Source: Halobacillus andaensis (GTDB lineage: Bacteria > Bacillota > Bacilli > Bacillales > Halobacillaceae). From it: a stretch of 64,000 nucleotides of DNA. Below the pieces are notes generated by a model. That model was not told the DNA's origin and made no database searches. It worked only from the letters and a program-made list of their open reading frames with translations. The translations under genes were made by a program, and so were the position numbers. This document shows positions 17,046 to 25,325 of the stretch, one piece after another (position 1 is the stretch's first letter; every line of letters starts with the position of its first letter). The stretch lies in the NCBI RefSeq assembly GCF_014636475.1, contig NZ_BMEL01000001.1:1116001-1180000 (forward strand), given 5' to 3'.

Positions 17046-17160
17046 ATTTATAAACCTCCAGTAAGTTAAATAATGGATAACCAACCATCACCATTTATTT
17101 AACCTTTACGGTTCAGCATGAAACGTTTTAACAGGCAGGAAGGTACTTATTTTGAATGCT

Positions 17161-17247
17161 TCACTTTCGAAAAGCCGATGAAATGGCTATGATGAAAAGT
17201 ATAAAAAAAACGAGACCTACCCCAATTAAAATATCGATTAAGTTCAC
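17161..17247 (-). CDS. 28-residue single-helix membrane peptide
   Basis: A GTG start at 17247 follows AAAGGAGG by seven bases. The encoded peptide MNLIDILIGVGLVFFILFII then AISSAFRK is one hydrophobic helix with a basic end facing the cytoplasm. There is a strong ribosome site and little else. Such small membrane peptides are common in Bacilli; no function can be given. Confidence 0.55.
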   Translation of the reverse strand: MNLIDILIGVGLVFFILFIIAISSAFRK

Positions 17248-17377
17248 AATAACCCTCCTTTAATCACGCTAAGGCTCACACAGTCATCTCATGGGAATTG
17301 TTGTAATAAACAAGAGGTTATAAATTTCAGGTTGTCTGTTTTCTACTTTATCTTATTAATGGGAAAGGAGAAAAATG

Positions 17378-17491
17378 ATGGAGCATGTAAAAGTGGTGGC
17401 GATCAAAGGGCTGATAACCATTGTAGGTCTTTATTTGGTACTCGGATTGACTTTTGGAGTCTCATTCATGACCATTTTAGCGATTGCCTAA
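17378..17491 (+). CDS. 37-residue membrane peptide, resembles the start of DUF2512 (YndM-like)
   Basis: ATG at 17378 follows GGAAAGGAG by seven bases. The peptide begins MEHVKVVAIKGLITIVGLYL and continues VLGLTFGVSFMTILAIA before the stop. This resembles the first helix of DUF2512/YndM-type membrane proteins, which normally run past 100 residues, so it may be a truncated gene. No continuation is recognisable in the 230 bases that follow. It could also be a genuine short peptide. Confidence 0.45.
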   Translation: MEHVKVVAIKGLITIVGLYLVLGLTFGVSFMTILAIA

Positions 17492-17777
17492 TAACGTACT
17501 TTCCATTCCAATGAACAAGTATTTCCATACAACATAAGGAACCCATTCTTCCGCAGCTTCAATTGGATAGTGCAGGGCTCCCATGTTTACTCTTCGTCTC
17601 TTCATGAAGAAGATGAGTTCTCGCTTCATACTCTGGCCATCGATCGTTAAAGGATTACGAGATTCTAAGTTTAGAAAGTAAAACTGGATAAATCTTTTAC
17701 GATTTCATCTCACTTATTGACGCATGAATCAATCGCTAATAAAATGTGGTCACATTTCAGAAGAAGGTTTTTATGAA

Positions 17778-18452
17778 ATGAGCACCATTTTTTATAGATT
17801 AGAGGTATGTGTTTTGCTATATCGTTCCTTCGTTTACCTGATGGGAATGTTTGTTAACTTCTTTGGCGTAGCCCTATTAATAAATGCTACCTTAGGAGCT
17901 GGTTTTTGGACCTCCTTTTTTATAGGAGTGACTGACCATCTTGGCTATACTGTAGGCTTCTGGTACGGGACCTTTCAGCTCATCATTATATTTGTTAATG
18001 CCGTATTAATGAAACAGAAACCCGAGGCAAGGGCAGCGATACCCGTTCTGCTGGAGAGTTTAATCTTAGACTTTTGGTTAATATTGGTTTTTTCCCATGT
18101 CGATTTATCGTCAGCCTCTTATATTATACAAGTTTCAGCCCTGTTAACAGGCGTAGCCATCATTGGATTAGGAGTGGCCCTATATATTCTGCCGCAATTT
18201 CCACGGGCGCCCGTCGACCAATTGTTTTTAGCTGTCAGTGCTCGTTTTAACTTAAGTATTCAAGCCGGTCAAACCGTGGTAGCAATGATCATGACTACGC
18301 TTGCTTTGATCGTAGGTGGCCCTGTTGGATTGGGAACGATCGCGCCTATGCTGTTCCTGGGACCAGTTATACAGTTTTGCTACACAAGAGCCTATCCACT
18401 GTATTACAAGCTTCACCCTCAAGGCAGCACAGTTTATCAAGAAGCGATTTAA
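17778..18452 (+). CDS. YczE/YyaS/YitT-like multi-pass membrane protein
   Basis: I chose ATG 17778, ten bases after AAGAAGG; a longer frame starts at 17724. The product has 224 residues and about five or six helices. GMFVNFFGVALLINATLGAG near the N-terminus and the later VGGPVGLGTIAPMLFLGPVIQ, with its glycine-rich pore-like loop, match the YczE-type family of unknown function. The gene ends in a strong terminator. Confidence 0.8.
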   Translation: MSTIFYRLEVCVLLYRSFVYLMGMFVNFFGVALLINATLGAGFWTSFFIGVTDHLGYTVGFWYGTFQLIIIFVNAVLMKQKPEARAAIPVLLESLILDFWLILVFSHVDLSSASYIIQVSALLTGVAIIGLGVALYILPQFPRAPVDQLFLAVSARFNLSIQAGQTVVAMIMTTLALIVGGPVGLGTIAPMLFLGPVIQFCYTRAYPLYYKLHPQGSTVYQEAI

Positions 18453-18480
18453 GTCTTCCTCATTTTGAGGAAGACTTTTT
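18451..18480 (+). terminator. Rho-independent terminator
   Basis: A 12-bp stem AAGTCTTCCTCA/TGAGGAAGACTT with a 3-base loop and a U-tract overlaps the last bases of the YczE-like stop codon. Confidence 0.9.
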
Positions 18481-18483
18481 TAT

Positions 18484-18724
18484 GCAACCCAAGATTCAGC
18501 TCTTATTCCTACTCAAATGTTGGTTTCCATGAAAAATATTTAACAAAGTATTCCTCGCAGGAACTTGAAACCTATCATAATTCAGTACAAATTCCTTATC
18601 ATCATAGTTCACTTCTTTTACATGCCACCTTTGTGGTCCATTCTATCAAAAAAACATCGTAGACTTATAGTTACAAATAGAAAGGCAAGCAACTAAGGAA
18701 GGTATTGCTGTTGAGCATTACAAA
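18484..18724. other. intergenic region between convergent genes
   Basis: A short open stretch at 18528-18662 has protein-like composition (KYLTKYSSQELETYH) but no ribosome site or start, so it may be gene debris. No family was recognised. Confidence 0.4.
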
Positions 18725-18753
18725 AAGGAACTTCCTAATAGTGGAAGTTCCTT
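18725..18753 (-). terminator. Rho-independent terminator of the HAD gene
   Basis: An 11-bp stem AAGGAACTTCC/GGAAGTTCCTT with a 7-base loop is followed on the minus strand by five U residues. Confidence 0.85.
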
Positions 18754-18787
18754 CTCTTATCCTTTACCGTCCTTGTTTATTTACAAT

Positions 18788-19447
18788 CTACTTATTTAAG
18801 GTGGGTACTATTGTTTTCAATTCAATTAACTCCTCGATTACTATATCAGCCTGAGAAAGTTCATCTTCTCGGGCAAAATCAAAATTACATCCTATGGCCA
18901 CTAAACCATTTTCCTTAGCCGCGTTTATATCAGATAAGCGATCTCCAACTACTGCAGCATTTTTTATTCTATATTTTTCAATAATTGTCCTAACTAAATC
19001 TGCTTTATCTAGCGTTTGTATTTGTTGAATGCTAAATGTTTCAGTCACCCACTGATCCAATTGATAATAACGAACAATCGCTTGTAAATATTCCGTTAAA
19101 CCATTACTTGCTATGTAAATGGAATACTTATTCTCTTTTAAATAACTAAAAACTTCCTCTACATGAGGATATAAAGCACCTTTTCCACTGCTTATATTCT
19201 CGATTAAACGTTCGAGAAAATAGGCATTCATTTGTTCTCTTATCTCATAGGAGTGATTGGGTAATAAAGTTTCCCATACTTTCGGTAAAGGGACACCCAT
19301 AATCTCCCGGTATGTTTCTATAGGCGGTACTGTATCCCATTGATTAAGACTCCTTAGATGATCAAACGTATCAGTTAAAGATAATTCCAAAATTTCATCT
19401 GTTTGAAATAGTGTTCCATCCATATCAAAGATTAGTGCTTGAGACAT
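18788..19447 (-). CDS. HAD-superfamily phosphatase (phosphoglycolate phosphatase-like)
   Basis: The product has 219 residues. Motif I is FDMDGTLFQTD at the N-terminus, motif II is IYIASNGL near residue 113, the conserved lysine is in LDKADLVRTII, and motif IV is VVGDRLSDINAAKENG. The cap domain is helical (subfamily I). These hydrolases act on phosphorylated small metabolites. It is monocistronic. Confidence 0.88.
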   Translation of the reverse strand: MSQALIFDMDGTLFQTDEILELSLTDTFDHLRSLNQWDTVPPIETYREIMGVPLPKVWETLLPNHSYEIREQMNAYFLERLIENISSGKGALYPHVEEVFSYLKENKYSIYIASNGLTEYLQAIVRYYQLDQWVTETFSIQQIQTLDKADLVRTIIEKYRIKNAAVVGDRLSDINAAKENGLVAIGCNFDFAREDELSQADIVIEELIELKTIVPTLNK

Positions 19448-19570
19448 TGTTTTACTCTCCCTTTTAAAAAACTGCTTCCCTATCGAAGTTTAACAGATAA
19501 GCAAGATGTGATTTTACTACTTAGTGTATAAAAAACGTAAGGATTGAAAAACTATCACGAGGTGATAGAG

Positions 19571-20020
19571 ATGGCTTTTATTATTATTGTAGGTTTTGTT
19601 CTTCCATGGATTACTGGGATTTATTTATATAGGAAAGCACCGAAAATCTTTTTTACGACGGCGCCCATTACCGCCTTGATTGCAGTTATCTCGAACCAGT
19701 CAGGTATTCATATAGGGTTTTGGAAAGTTAACCATATGCCATCCGTTATGCTGTTAGATTCATTATTTTTAGACTTAGGAATATTTACCTTAGCCGGAGC
19801 CTGGTTTACCTATGCGCTGGTCTACAAAAACATTAACCCCTTTTGGGTGTACAGTTTATTTATTGGAGGGATGACATGTTTAGAAGGTTTAGCCCTTTTA
19901 AAAGGAACACTATCTTACGATGAATGGTCCTTGTTCTACACATTTTTGATGTATGTAGGAGGTTTTCTTGTCATTGGAAGAATTTCAAAATTATTAATCA
20001 AGCTTAACGTTTTTCCATAA
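19571..20020 (+). CDS. four-helix membrane protein (CBO0543-like)
   Basis: ATG at 19571 follows GAGGTGATAG; an upstream TTG at 19544 is less well placed. The product has 149 residues with about four helices and conserved Trp/Tyr-rich loops (IGFWKVNHMP, NINPFWVYSLFIGG). The pattern recalls the uncharacterised CBO0543 family common in Bacillaceae. Function unknown. Confidence 0.65.
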   Translation: MAFIIIVGFVLPWITGIYLYRKAPKIFFTTAPITALIAVISNQSGIHIGFWKVNHMPSVMLLDSLFLDLGIFTLAGAWFTYALVYKNINPFWVYSLFIGGMTCLEGLALLKGTLSYDEWSLFYTFLMYVGGFLVIGRISKLLIKLNVFP

Positions 20021-20299
20021 CCATTACTATAACTTAAGCACACGAAACCAATGTCACCTACATTGTACACAATTAATCTTCACCTGACTTAGGGGGTCAA
20101 GATTTCTCTTCACTAATTGACCTTACCCCTTCAAAACTTAAGGACACAATTTCTTCAATTTTGCGAATAACTCCTTGTTACTTTTTTTATTCACAGCACC
20201 ATTATTTTAAAAACTTAGCTGATACGCGATCCAACACCTCCAATTAAGCCTTCCAAATAACTGCCCTTAAGTTGAATATATTTCAGCCCGTTTTATCGC

Positions 20300-20833
20300 C
20301 TATTCATGCTCTTTGCGCATGTACTCAAAATATTCTTCCGACTTCCCTTTTGGAATACTTAAAGTATGCCATTCTTCCCCTTTTAGAAGCTTTCCTATAT
20401 AAACAATTTGACCGATATGTGAAGCATAATGAACCACCTGACGCTCGATCGCATCAATCACGGTATGGTTTTCACTTCGGATTTTTACGTGGTTTGTTAA
20501 ATCAGCAGGCCTCAGATTATTTAATGTATCGAAGAGGATCTCCCAGCCTTCTTCCCACACTTCTATCAGTTCTTCTTTTGAAGATATGGTGTTTATGAAC
20601 TCCTGGTCTCGGTTTCGATTCGGTTTCTCCCCATCAGAAGTAAAAAAATCAATCCAGCGAGATTTCATGTTTCCATTTAAATGTTTGACGAGCACGGCTA
20701 TACTGTTTGACGCATCATTCATATACCACTGAATTTCTTCTTCGGATAGCTGGGTAATTGTCTTTTCCCCAAGTTCTTTCACACTATGGAATCTTTCCTG
20801 AACGACTTTTAAGTACTCTTTTTCAACATTCAT
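20300..20833 (-). CDS. DinB-fold protein (DUF1572-like)
   Basis: The product has 177 residues with the four-helix DinB/YfiT-like layout. Candidate metal-ligand histidines are in IAVLVKHLNGNMKSRW near residue 50 and in RQVVHYASHIGQIVYIGKL near residues 134-138. ATG 20833 follows AAAGGAGG. Such proteins often act as metal-dependent thiol (bacillithiol) transferases, but a substrate is not evident. Confidence 0.82.
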   Translation of the reverse strand: MNVEKEYLKVVQERFHSVKELGEKTITQLSEEEIQWYMNDASNSIAVLVKHLNGNMKSRWIDFFTSDGEKPNRNRDQEFINTISSKEELIEVWEEGWEILFDTLNNLRPADLTNHVKIRSENHTVIDAIERQVVHYASHIGQIVYIGKLLKGEEWHTLSIPKGKSEEYFEYMRKEHE

Positions 20834-21063
20834 AAGAAACCTCCTTTAAATAGTAGAAACGTTTAAGAGTAAACTTCGATATTTACTCTAGCGTTTCCTG
20901 CTTAGCGCGTAAGCTCATTAGCTGGATATCATTTTTCCATATGTGATAGGATAAGAACATTGAATATTCTTACACATTACTTTTTTAGCGCTTTCCCCCG
21001 TTGCACCATTAAACCTACATCATTATAATGAAAATATTACCTAGAATTGAGGAGGAACTGTGA

Positions 21064-21972
21064 TTGCCTATCAACATTCCAAAGAACTTACCTGCTGGTG
21101 AGGTCTTAGCCAACGAAAACATCTTTATCATGGACGAGCAGCGGGCGATCACTCAGGACATTCGCCCTTTAAATATATTGATTTTAAATTTGATGCCTGA
21201 AAAACAGCGGACAGAAACGCAGCTGCTCCGCCTTCTTAGTAACTCTCCTTTACAAGTAAATGTTGAATTTCTACATACGGCCAGCTATGAATCAAAAAAT
21301 GTAAGCAAGTCGCACTTGGAACAGTTTTATAAAAACTTCGACCAAGTGAAAGATCATCGATACGATGGGATGATTATTACAGGAGCGCCTGTGGAAAAGT
21401 TAAAGTTTGAAGAAGTTTTTTATTGGAATGAATTAACGGAGATCATGGAATGGACAAAAACCCATGTGACTTCTGTGATGCATATTTGCTGGGGCGCCCA
21501 GGCGGCCCTGTATTATCATTACGGCATTGATAAATTTCCGCTGAATCAAAAACGTACAGGTGTGTTCACCCATGACCTTCTTCACCCGGATATTCAGCTG
21601 GTCAAAGGGTGGGATGATGAATTTCAAGCACCCCATTCCCGTCATACAGATGTTTCTGAAGAAGAAATTCTCTCTCATGAGGACTTGATTCTTTTATCAA
21701 CCTCTAAAGAAGCAGGACCATTTACAATTCAATCCAAAGACGGAAAGCATGTAATGGTTACAGGACACGTAGAATATGACGCAGCAACACTAGGTGACGA
21801 ATACCACAGAGATAGAAACAAAGGTCTTAAACCTGATATTCCCTTTGATTACTATAAAGACAACGATCCAACGAAGAAGCCATTGAACCGCTGGCGGTCC
21901 CACGCCTATTTGATGTTCTCCAATTGGCTCAACTACTATGTATACCAGCAAACGCCTTATGCTTGGAAATAA
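21064..21972 (+). CDS. metA: homoserine O-acetyltransferase, MetA type
   Basis: The product has 302 residues and starts with TTG at 21064 after GAGGAGG. The catalytic Cys is residue 142 ([16 protein letters not shown]), and [12 protein letters not shown] supplies the His-Glu pair near 235-237. Residue 111 is Glu in [12 protein letters not shown]; in the characterised Bacillus cereus enzyme this Glu gives acetyl-CoA preference, whereas succinyl-CoA enzymes have Gly. The enzyme acylates homoserine in methionine synthesis. I saw no SAM (S-box) riboswitch in the 230 bases upstream. The gene ends in a terminator. Confidence 0.95.
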   Translation: MPINIPKNLPAGEVLANENIFIMDEQRAITQDIRPLNILILNLMPEKQRTETQLLRLLSNSPLQVNVEFLHTASYESKNVSKSHLEQFYKNFDQVKDHRYDGMIITGAPVEKLKFEEVFYWNELTEIMEWTKTHVTSVMHICWGAQAALYYHYGIDKFPLNQKRTGVFTHDLLHPDIQLVKGWDDEFQAPHSRHTDVSEEEILSHEDLILLSTSKEAGPFTIQSKDGKHVMVTGHVEYDAATLGDEYHRDRNKGLKPDIPFDYYKDNDPTKKPLNRWRSHAYLMFSNWLNYYVYQQTPYAWK

Positions 21973-21986
21973 TGAAACTTTAGCGG

Positions 21987-22019
21987 GTCAGCCCTTATTT
22001 TTAGAGGGCTGACTTTTTT
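21987..22019 (+). terminator. Rho-independent terminator of metA
   Basis: Stem GTCAGCCCT/AGGGCTGAC with a 9-base loop and six U residues. Confidence 0.9.
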
Positions 22020-22075
22020 GTAGAAGCCATTTTAAAAAAGGAGGATCAAAATTAGATTTTTCAGAAAAATATATA

Positions 22076-22104
22076 TTGACCATTTCCCAAAAATATAATA
22101 TTAT
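22076..22104 (+). promoter_or_regulatory. sigma-A promoter upstream of the Mn riboswitch
   Basis: TTGACC (22076-22081) and TATTAT (22099-22104) are separated by 17 bases, about 50 bases before the conserved riboswitch core. Confidence 0.7.
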
Positions 22105-22157
22105 AAAATTACAGTTAACGAGTTGAAACTGTGCTCTAAAAACGAGCTTATTATACT

Positions 22158-22318
22158 CCAAAGGGGAGTAGCTAACAGTTATGTCGACATTACGTGATAC
22201 TTTTATCACCGGCTTAACTGGCAACATTACGTTGTTTGCGAGACCTTTGCCAATTTTGGTAAAGGTTAGATATACGATTTCTCAAAACCTTTACCGAATT
22301 GACGGTAAAGGTTTTTTT
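22158..22318 (+). ncRNA. yybP-ykoY manganese riboswitch with terminator
   Basis: The conserved 5' block AAAGGGGAGTAGCT (22159-22172), the CCGGCTTAACTGGCAAC segment and the 3' block GCGAGACCTTTGCC (22239-22252) define the aptamer. Downstream, CCTTTGCC, GGTAAAGG (22258), CCTTTACC (22288) and GGTAAAGG (22304) can pair in alternative ways. The last pair followed by seven U residues is an intrinsic terminator; pairing of the middle two is an antiterminator. Aptamer P1 formation would occupy CCTTTGCC and free the antiterminator, so Mn2+ should turn expression on. It precedes spo0M-like and terC genes. Confidence 0.93.
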
Positions 22319-22456
22319 ATATGCTAAGGAGGAGAACCACCTTCAATTTGTTGTAGATTCTGAATCATTATTACCACAGAAGAGATTCACAAGTTCTTGT
22401 GAATCATGCCACCCGTTTACCCATGCAGTTAAAAAATAAGTAGGAGGGCTTATCAA

Positions 22457-22843
22457 TTGATCAATAGGGTATTGAGTATTTTAAAAATCGGCACACCACG
22501 AGTGGATCTCGTGCTCGACACGCAGGAAATAGTGCCCGGAGAAAAGTTATTTGGAGCCTTCCACCTGTATGGTGGATGGAGAACTTGTAAAATTAGACGG
22601 CTCGAGTGTGATTTAGTTATCACTAACCTAAATGAGAAAACACAGGTTGTGGAACCTATCAAAACTGTACTGATGTCGCAGGTCATGAAGCCTAAAGAAC
22701 GAAGAGAAATTTCATTTCATTACTGCATTTCTTCTAACGAGATTCCTCTCCGCTCAGAATATAGATACCATTTAAAAACAAGGGTAGTATTTGAGAACAA
22801 TGTGAAGACGTTTGACCATGATGAGCTTACCGTCGCTAATTAA
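22457..22843 (+). CDS. Spo0M-like arrestin-fold protein, short form
   Basis: The product has 128 residues and starts with TTG at 22457 after AGGAGGG. It matches the first half of sporulation-control protein Spo0M: GTPRVDLVLDTQEIVPGEKL then FGAFHLYGGWRTCKIRRLE. Full-length Spo0M has about 250 residues with two arrestin-like lobes, so only one lobe remains here. It lies between the Mn riboswitch and terC, 33 bases before terC, implying shared Mn-dependent expression. Whether it is functional alone is unknown. Confidence 0.8.
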   Translation: MINRVLSILKIGTPRVDLVLDTQEIVPGEKLFGAFHLYGGWRTCKIRRLECDLVITNLNEKTQVVEPIKTVLMSQVMKPKERREISFHYCISSNEIPLRSEYRYHLKTRVVFENNVKTFDHDELTVAN

Positions 22844-22876
22844 TTTAAATATAAAAATAAGGGAGAAAAAAACAAA

Positions 22877-23665
22877 TTGGACGTTACTTTATTGATGGAA
22901 TATGGATGGGTACTACTTATCCTAATTGGATTGGAAGGAATATTAGCTGCAGATAACGCGCTTGTTATTGCGACTATGGTGAAACACTTACCAGAAGAAA
23001 AACGGAAAAAAGCTTTATTTTATGGTCTGGCCGGGGCTTTCGCTTTTCGGTTTGGTTCATTGTTCATCATCTCTTATCTCGTCCATATATGGCAGGTCCA
23101 GGCAATTGGCGCTCTGTATCTATTAGGTATAGCAGCCTATCACCTATTGAAAAAGCATGTACTAAAACCTAAACGAAAGAAAACTGAAGAGATTAAAAAA
23201 AGTTCGGGTTTTTGGATGACCGTAATAAAAGTAGAACTAGCTGATATTGCCTTTGCTGTAGACGCCATCTTAGCCGCTGTAGCTTTAGCCGTTACTCTTC
23301 CGCATGCTAATTTACCCGAAATCGGTGGTTTAAATGGCGGTCATTTTGTTGTCGTTCTTCTTGGAGGAATCATAGGGTTAGTGATCATGAGGTTTGCGGC
23401 TGGCTACTTCGTTGGGCTTCTTGAGCGACGACCCGGCCTTGAAACAGCTGCCTATCTTATAGTGGCTTGGGTAGGCGTAAAACTCGCTGTATACACTTTA
23501 GCCCATCCAGAGCTTGGGATCTTAGCTGAAGGCTTTGCTAAAAGTGTACCATGGAAAGTCATCTTCTGGTCTGTTCTTCTTTCGATTGGAATTGGCGGCT
23601 GGTTCTTATCGAAGGAGAAGCCTGAGCAATTACCGAAACCAACTGCAGCAATCTCCACTAAATAA
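22877..23665 (+). CDS. TerC-family membrane protein, YkoY-like metal exporter
   Basis: The product has 262 residues and about seven helices, starting with TTG at 22877. The family motif is in EGILAADNALVIATMVKHL near residue 20 and is echoed in ELADIAFAVDAILAAVALAV near residue 125, with acidic residues inside helices that bind the ion. TerC proteins controlled by yybP-ykoY riboswitches export Mn2+ or load it onto secreted enzymes. The riboswitch at 22158 supports that role here. Confidence 0.92.
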   Translation: MDVTLLMEYGWVLLILIGLEGILAADNALVIATMVKHLPEEKRKKALFYGLAGAFAFRFGSLFIISYLVHIWQVQAIGALYLLGIAAYHLLKKHVLKPKRKKTEEIKKSSGFWMTVIKVELADIAFAVDAILAAVALAVTLPHANLPEIGGLNGGHFVVVLLGGIIGLVIMRFAAGYFVGLLERRPGLETAAYLIVAWVGVKLAVYTLAHPELGILAEGFAKSVPWKVIFWSVLLSIGIGGWFLSKEKPEQLPKPTAAISTK

Positions 23666-23862
23666 GCTGGAGCAGTACGAGTCCTATGGCCAACAGGAAA
23701 GCAGTTTTTGCTTTCTGAGGAGACTAAGGCCGTGCCCGCGGAAAGCGAAGCATGTTAACGAAGTGCCGGAAACCCAGCATGCTAAATACGAAAGACCCGA
23801 TCAAATTTGAATGATTTGTTCGGGTCTTTCTAAGTTATAAACTCTTTTGGCCCAGCCTTGTT
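23666..23862. repeat. dispersed repeat, copy B
   Basis: This unit starts directly after the terC stop. It has the GAGTCCTATGG and CCCGCGGAAAGCG blocks of copy A, then a 10-bp hairpin (23791-23830, AAAGACCCGA/TCGGGTCTTT), then TTTTGGCCCAGCC, like the right ends at 9138 and 16050. The hairpin probably terminates terC. The start codon of the next gene lies at the very edge of this unit. Confidence 0.7.
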
Positions 23863-24241
23863 TTACTATGAGTTCAACCTTTCTTTCAACAAAACATTCA
23901 AAAGCAAAACAATATTGGAGGAAATAGAGACATTTACCAATCGTTATATGAGGATAATGTTTGACAGATATGTTAAGGTAATTCCATGCCTTAAGCCGAG
24001 GAGAATAAATGTGGATTTACTACCGTTTATGAAAGATGAAGGATATACAGAAGCTCAATTTACTGACTTAGACGGAAAGGATTGGAGCCTTCGCTTTAAA
24101 GATATCCATTCGAATGAACAGTTGTTTCACCATCTAAGAATCTTGCCATCGTCTATTCAATATTTTCCTTTAGAGCGCCAGCCCTATATTTATTTTATTG
24201 AAAAAGAGAAGACAATCAAATGTCAATTGTTTAAAGTATAA
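23858..24241 (+). CDS. hypothetical protein, 5' end possibly lost to repeat insertion
   Basis: The frame gives 127 residues from a TTG at 23858, which overlaps the end of repeat copy B and has no ribosome site. The sequence is protein-like from its first residues (FYYEFNLSFNKTFKSKTIL), so the native N-terminus may have been replaced by the repeat. Later parts show LPFMKDEGYTEAQFTDLDGK and no known motif. An internal start near ATG 23948 would also be possible. Function unknown. Confidence 0.5.
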   Translation: MFYYEFNLSFNKTFKSKTILEEIETFTNRYMRIMFDRYVKVIPCLKPRRINVDLLPFMKDEGYTEAQFTDLDGKDWSLRFKDIHSNEQLFHHLRILPSSIQYFPLERQPYIYFIEKEKTIKCQLFKV

Positions 24242-24307
24242 GGGCTATTTTTTGAAAAGGTAAGTTCGTAAGCATTGGCAGGTTTTCCTCTACGATTGGA
24301 GTTTTTT

Positions 24308-24787
24308 ATGTTTACCCTTAGTGATATTCCTATGTTTTTTGTTAACTTCTTTTTAATTCTGCCGATTGTCACCTTAGTGCATGAAGCTGGGCATGTTGTG
24401 ATCGCACGATTATTTGGAGGTAAAATAAAGTTTTGTATTGGTACTGGAAAAACGCTCTTTCATATTGGGCCCCTTGAAATTAAGAAAAAGTATTTTATGG
24501 AAGGTTTCTGTCAGTACGAATCTTTGCAATACAACAAAACATGGGCTCATGTTTCGATTTATTTAGCCGGAAGCCTGTTTAACTTGTTCGTCATTTTGAT
24601 CATGAATTATTTAATTACGATTGATGTATTGCCGGCTACGTTGTTCTTTTACCAGTATGCTTACTTTTCGATCTACTTTATTTTCTTTTCCTTATTTCCT
24701 TACCGAAATGATGATGGGAAACCAAGTGACGGAATGGCTATACACGACGTGATCCGTTACGGTAAAGCAGCTGATCCCATTGATTAA
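24308..24787 (+). CDS. M50-like membrane metalloprotease
   Basis: The start chosen is ATG 24308 after TTGGAG; the product has 159 residues. The zinc motif HEAGH lies in IVTLVHEAGHVVIARLFGG near residue 25, inside the first helix, and a second part LFPYRNDDGKPSDGM near the C-terminus stands in for the usual NPDG third ligand motif. The short length puts it among minimal M50-like proteins rather than full site-2 proteases. The substrate is unknown. Neighbours are unrelated. Confidence 0.75.
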   Translation: MFTLSDIPMFFVNFFLILPIVTLVHEAGHVVIARLFGGKIKFCIGTGKTLFHIGPLEIKKKYFMEGFCQYESLQYNKTWAHVSIYLAGSLFNLFVILIMNYLITIDVLPATLFFYQYAYFSIYFIFFSLFPYRNDDGKPSDGMAIHDVIRYGKAADPID

Positions 24788-24891
24788 ACAAACGCTCGCC
24801 GTAGAGTGAATATTTTAACAATTGCATTCTTCCCTTGCACCTGTCAGACTAGGGAATGATTAATAAATTGAAAAGAACTGCAGGTGATCAT

Positions 24892-25284
24892 ATGATTGAA
24901 GTAAGAACTTCTACAATCACTGATGATGAATCAGATAAAGGCGTATTTGCCACCCGTAATATTGCAAAGAACGAACTTATTCACGAAGCCCCTGTGCTTC
25001 CTTATCCTAATGAGGAACACAAGCATATAGAAAAAACGTACCTTGCTGACTACGCATTTGAGTACGGTGAGCACCATACCGCCTTTCTTTTAGGTTATGG
25101 CATGATGTTTAATCATTCGTATCAGCCAAATGCAGACTACCGAATTAACTTTGACAACAACTCGTTTGACTTCTACGCCTATACTGATATAAAAGAAGGC
25201 GAAGAAATCTTGATTAACTATAACGGTGAGGTTAACAACGACGACCCTTTATGGTTTAACAAAGAAGAAGAAAACGCTGAATAG
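24892..25284 (+). CDS. SET-domain protein (putative lysine methyltransferase)
   Basis: ATG 24892 follows GCAGGTGA; the product has 130 residues. It shows the SET-domain order: SDKGVFATRNIAKNELI (SET-N), GYGMMFNHSYQPNADYR (the NHS motif that binds SAM) and IKEGEEILINYNGE (the ELxxDY-equivalent with catalytic Tyr). No pre- or post-SET cysteine clusters occur, as usual in bacterial single-domain forms. The target protein is unknown. It ends in a strong bidirectional terminator. Confidence 0.85.
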   Translation: MIEVRTSTITDDESDKGVFATRNIAKNELIHEAPVLPYPNEEHKHIEKTYLADYAFEYGEHHTAFLLGYGMMFNHSYQPNADYRINFDNNSFDFYAYTDIKEGEEILINYNGEVNNDDPLWFNKEEENAE

Positions 25285-25296
25285 CAGCAGTAAATG

Positions 25297-25325
25297 AAGC
25301 ACCCGATTTTTCGGGTGCTTTTTTA
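25297..25325. terminator. bidirectional terminator
   Basis: Stem AAGCACCCGA/TCGGGTGCTT with a 4-base loop, followed by a U-tract on the plus strand and A-rich flank giving U residues on the minus strand. It separates the convergent SET and MFS genes. Confidence 0.9.

Noticed and set aside
20834-21063. SAM riboswitch before metA
   Set aside because: The conserved S-box core elements and a terminator are absent.
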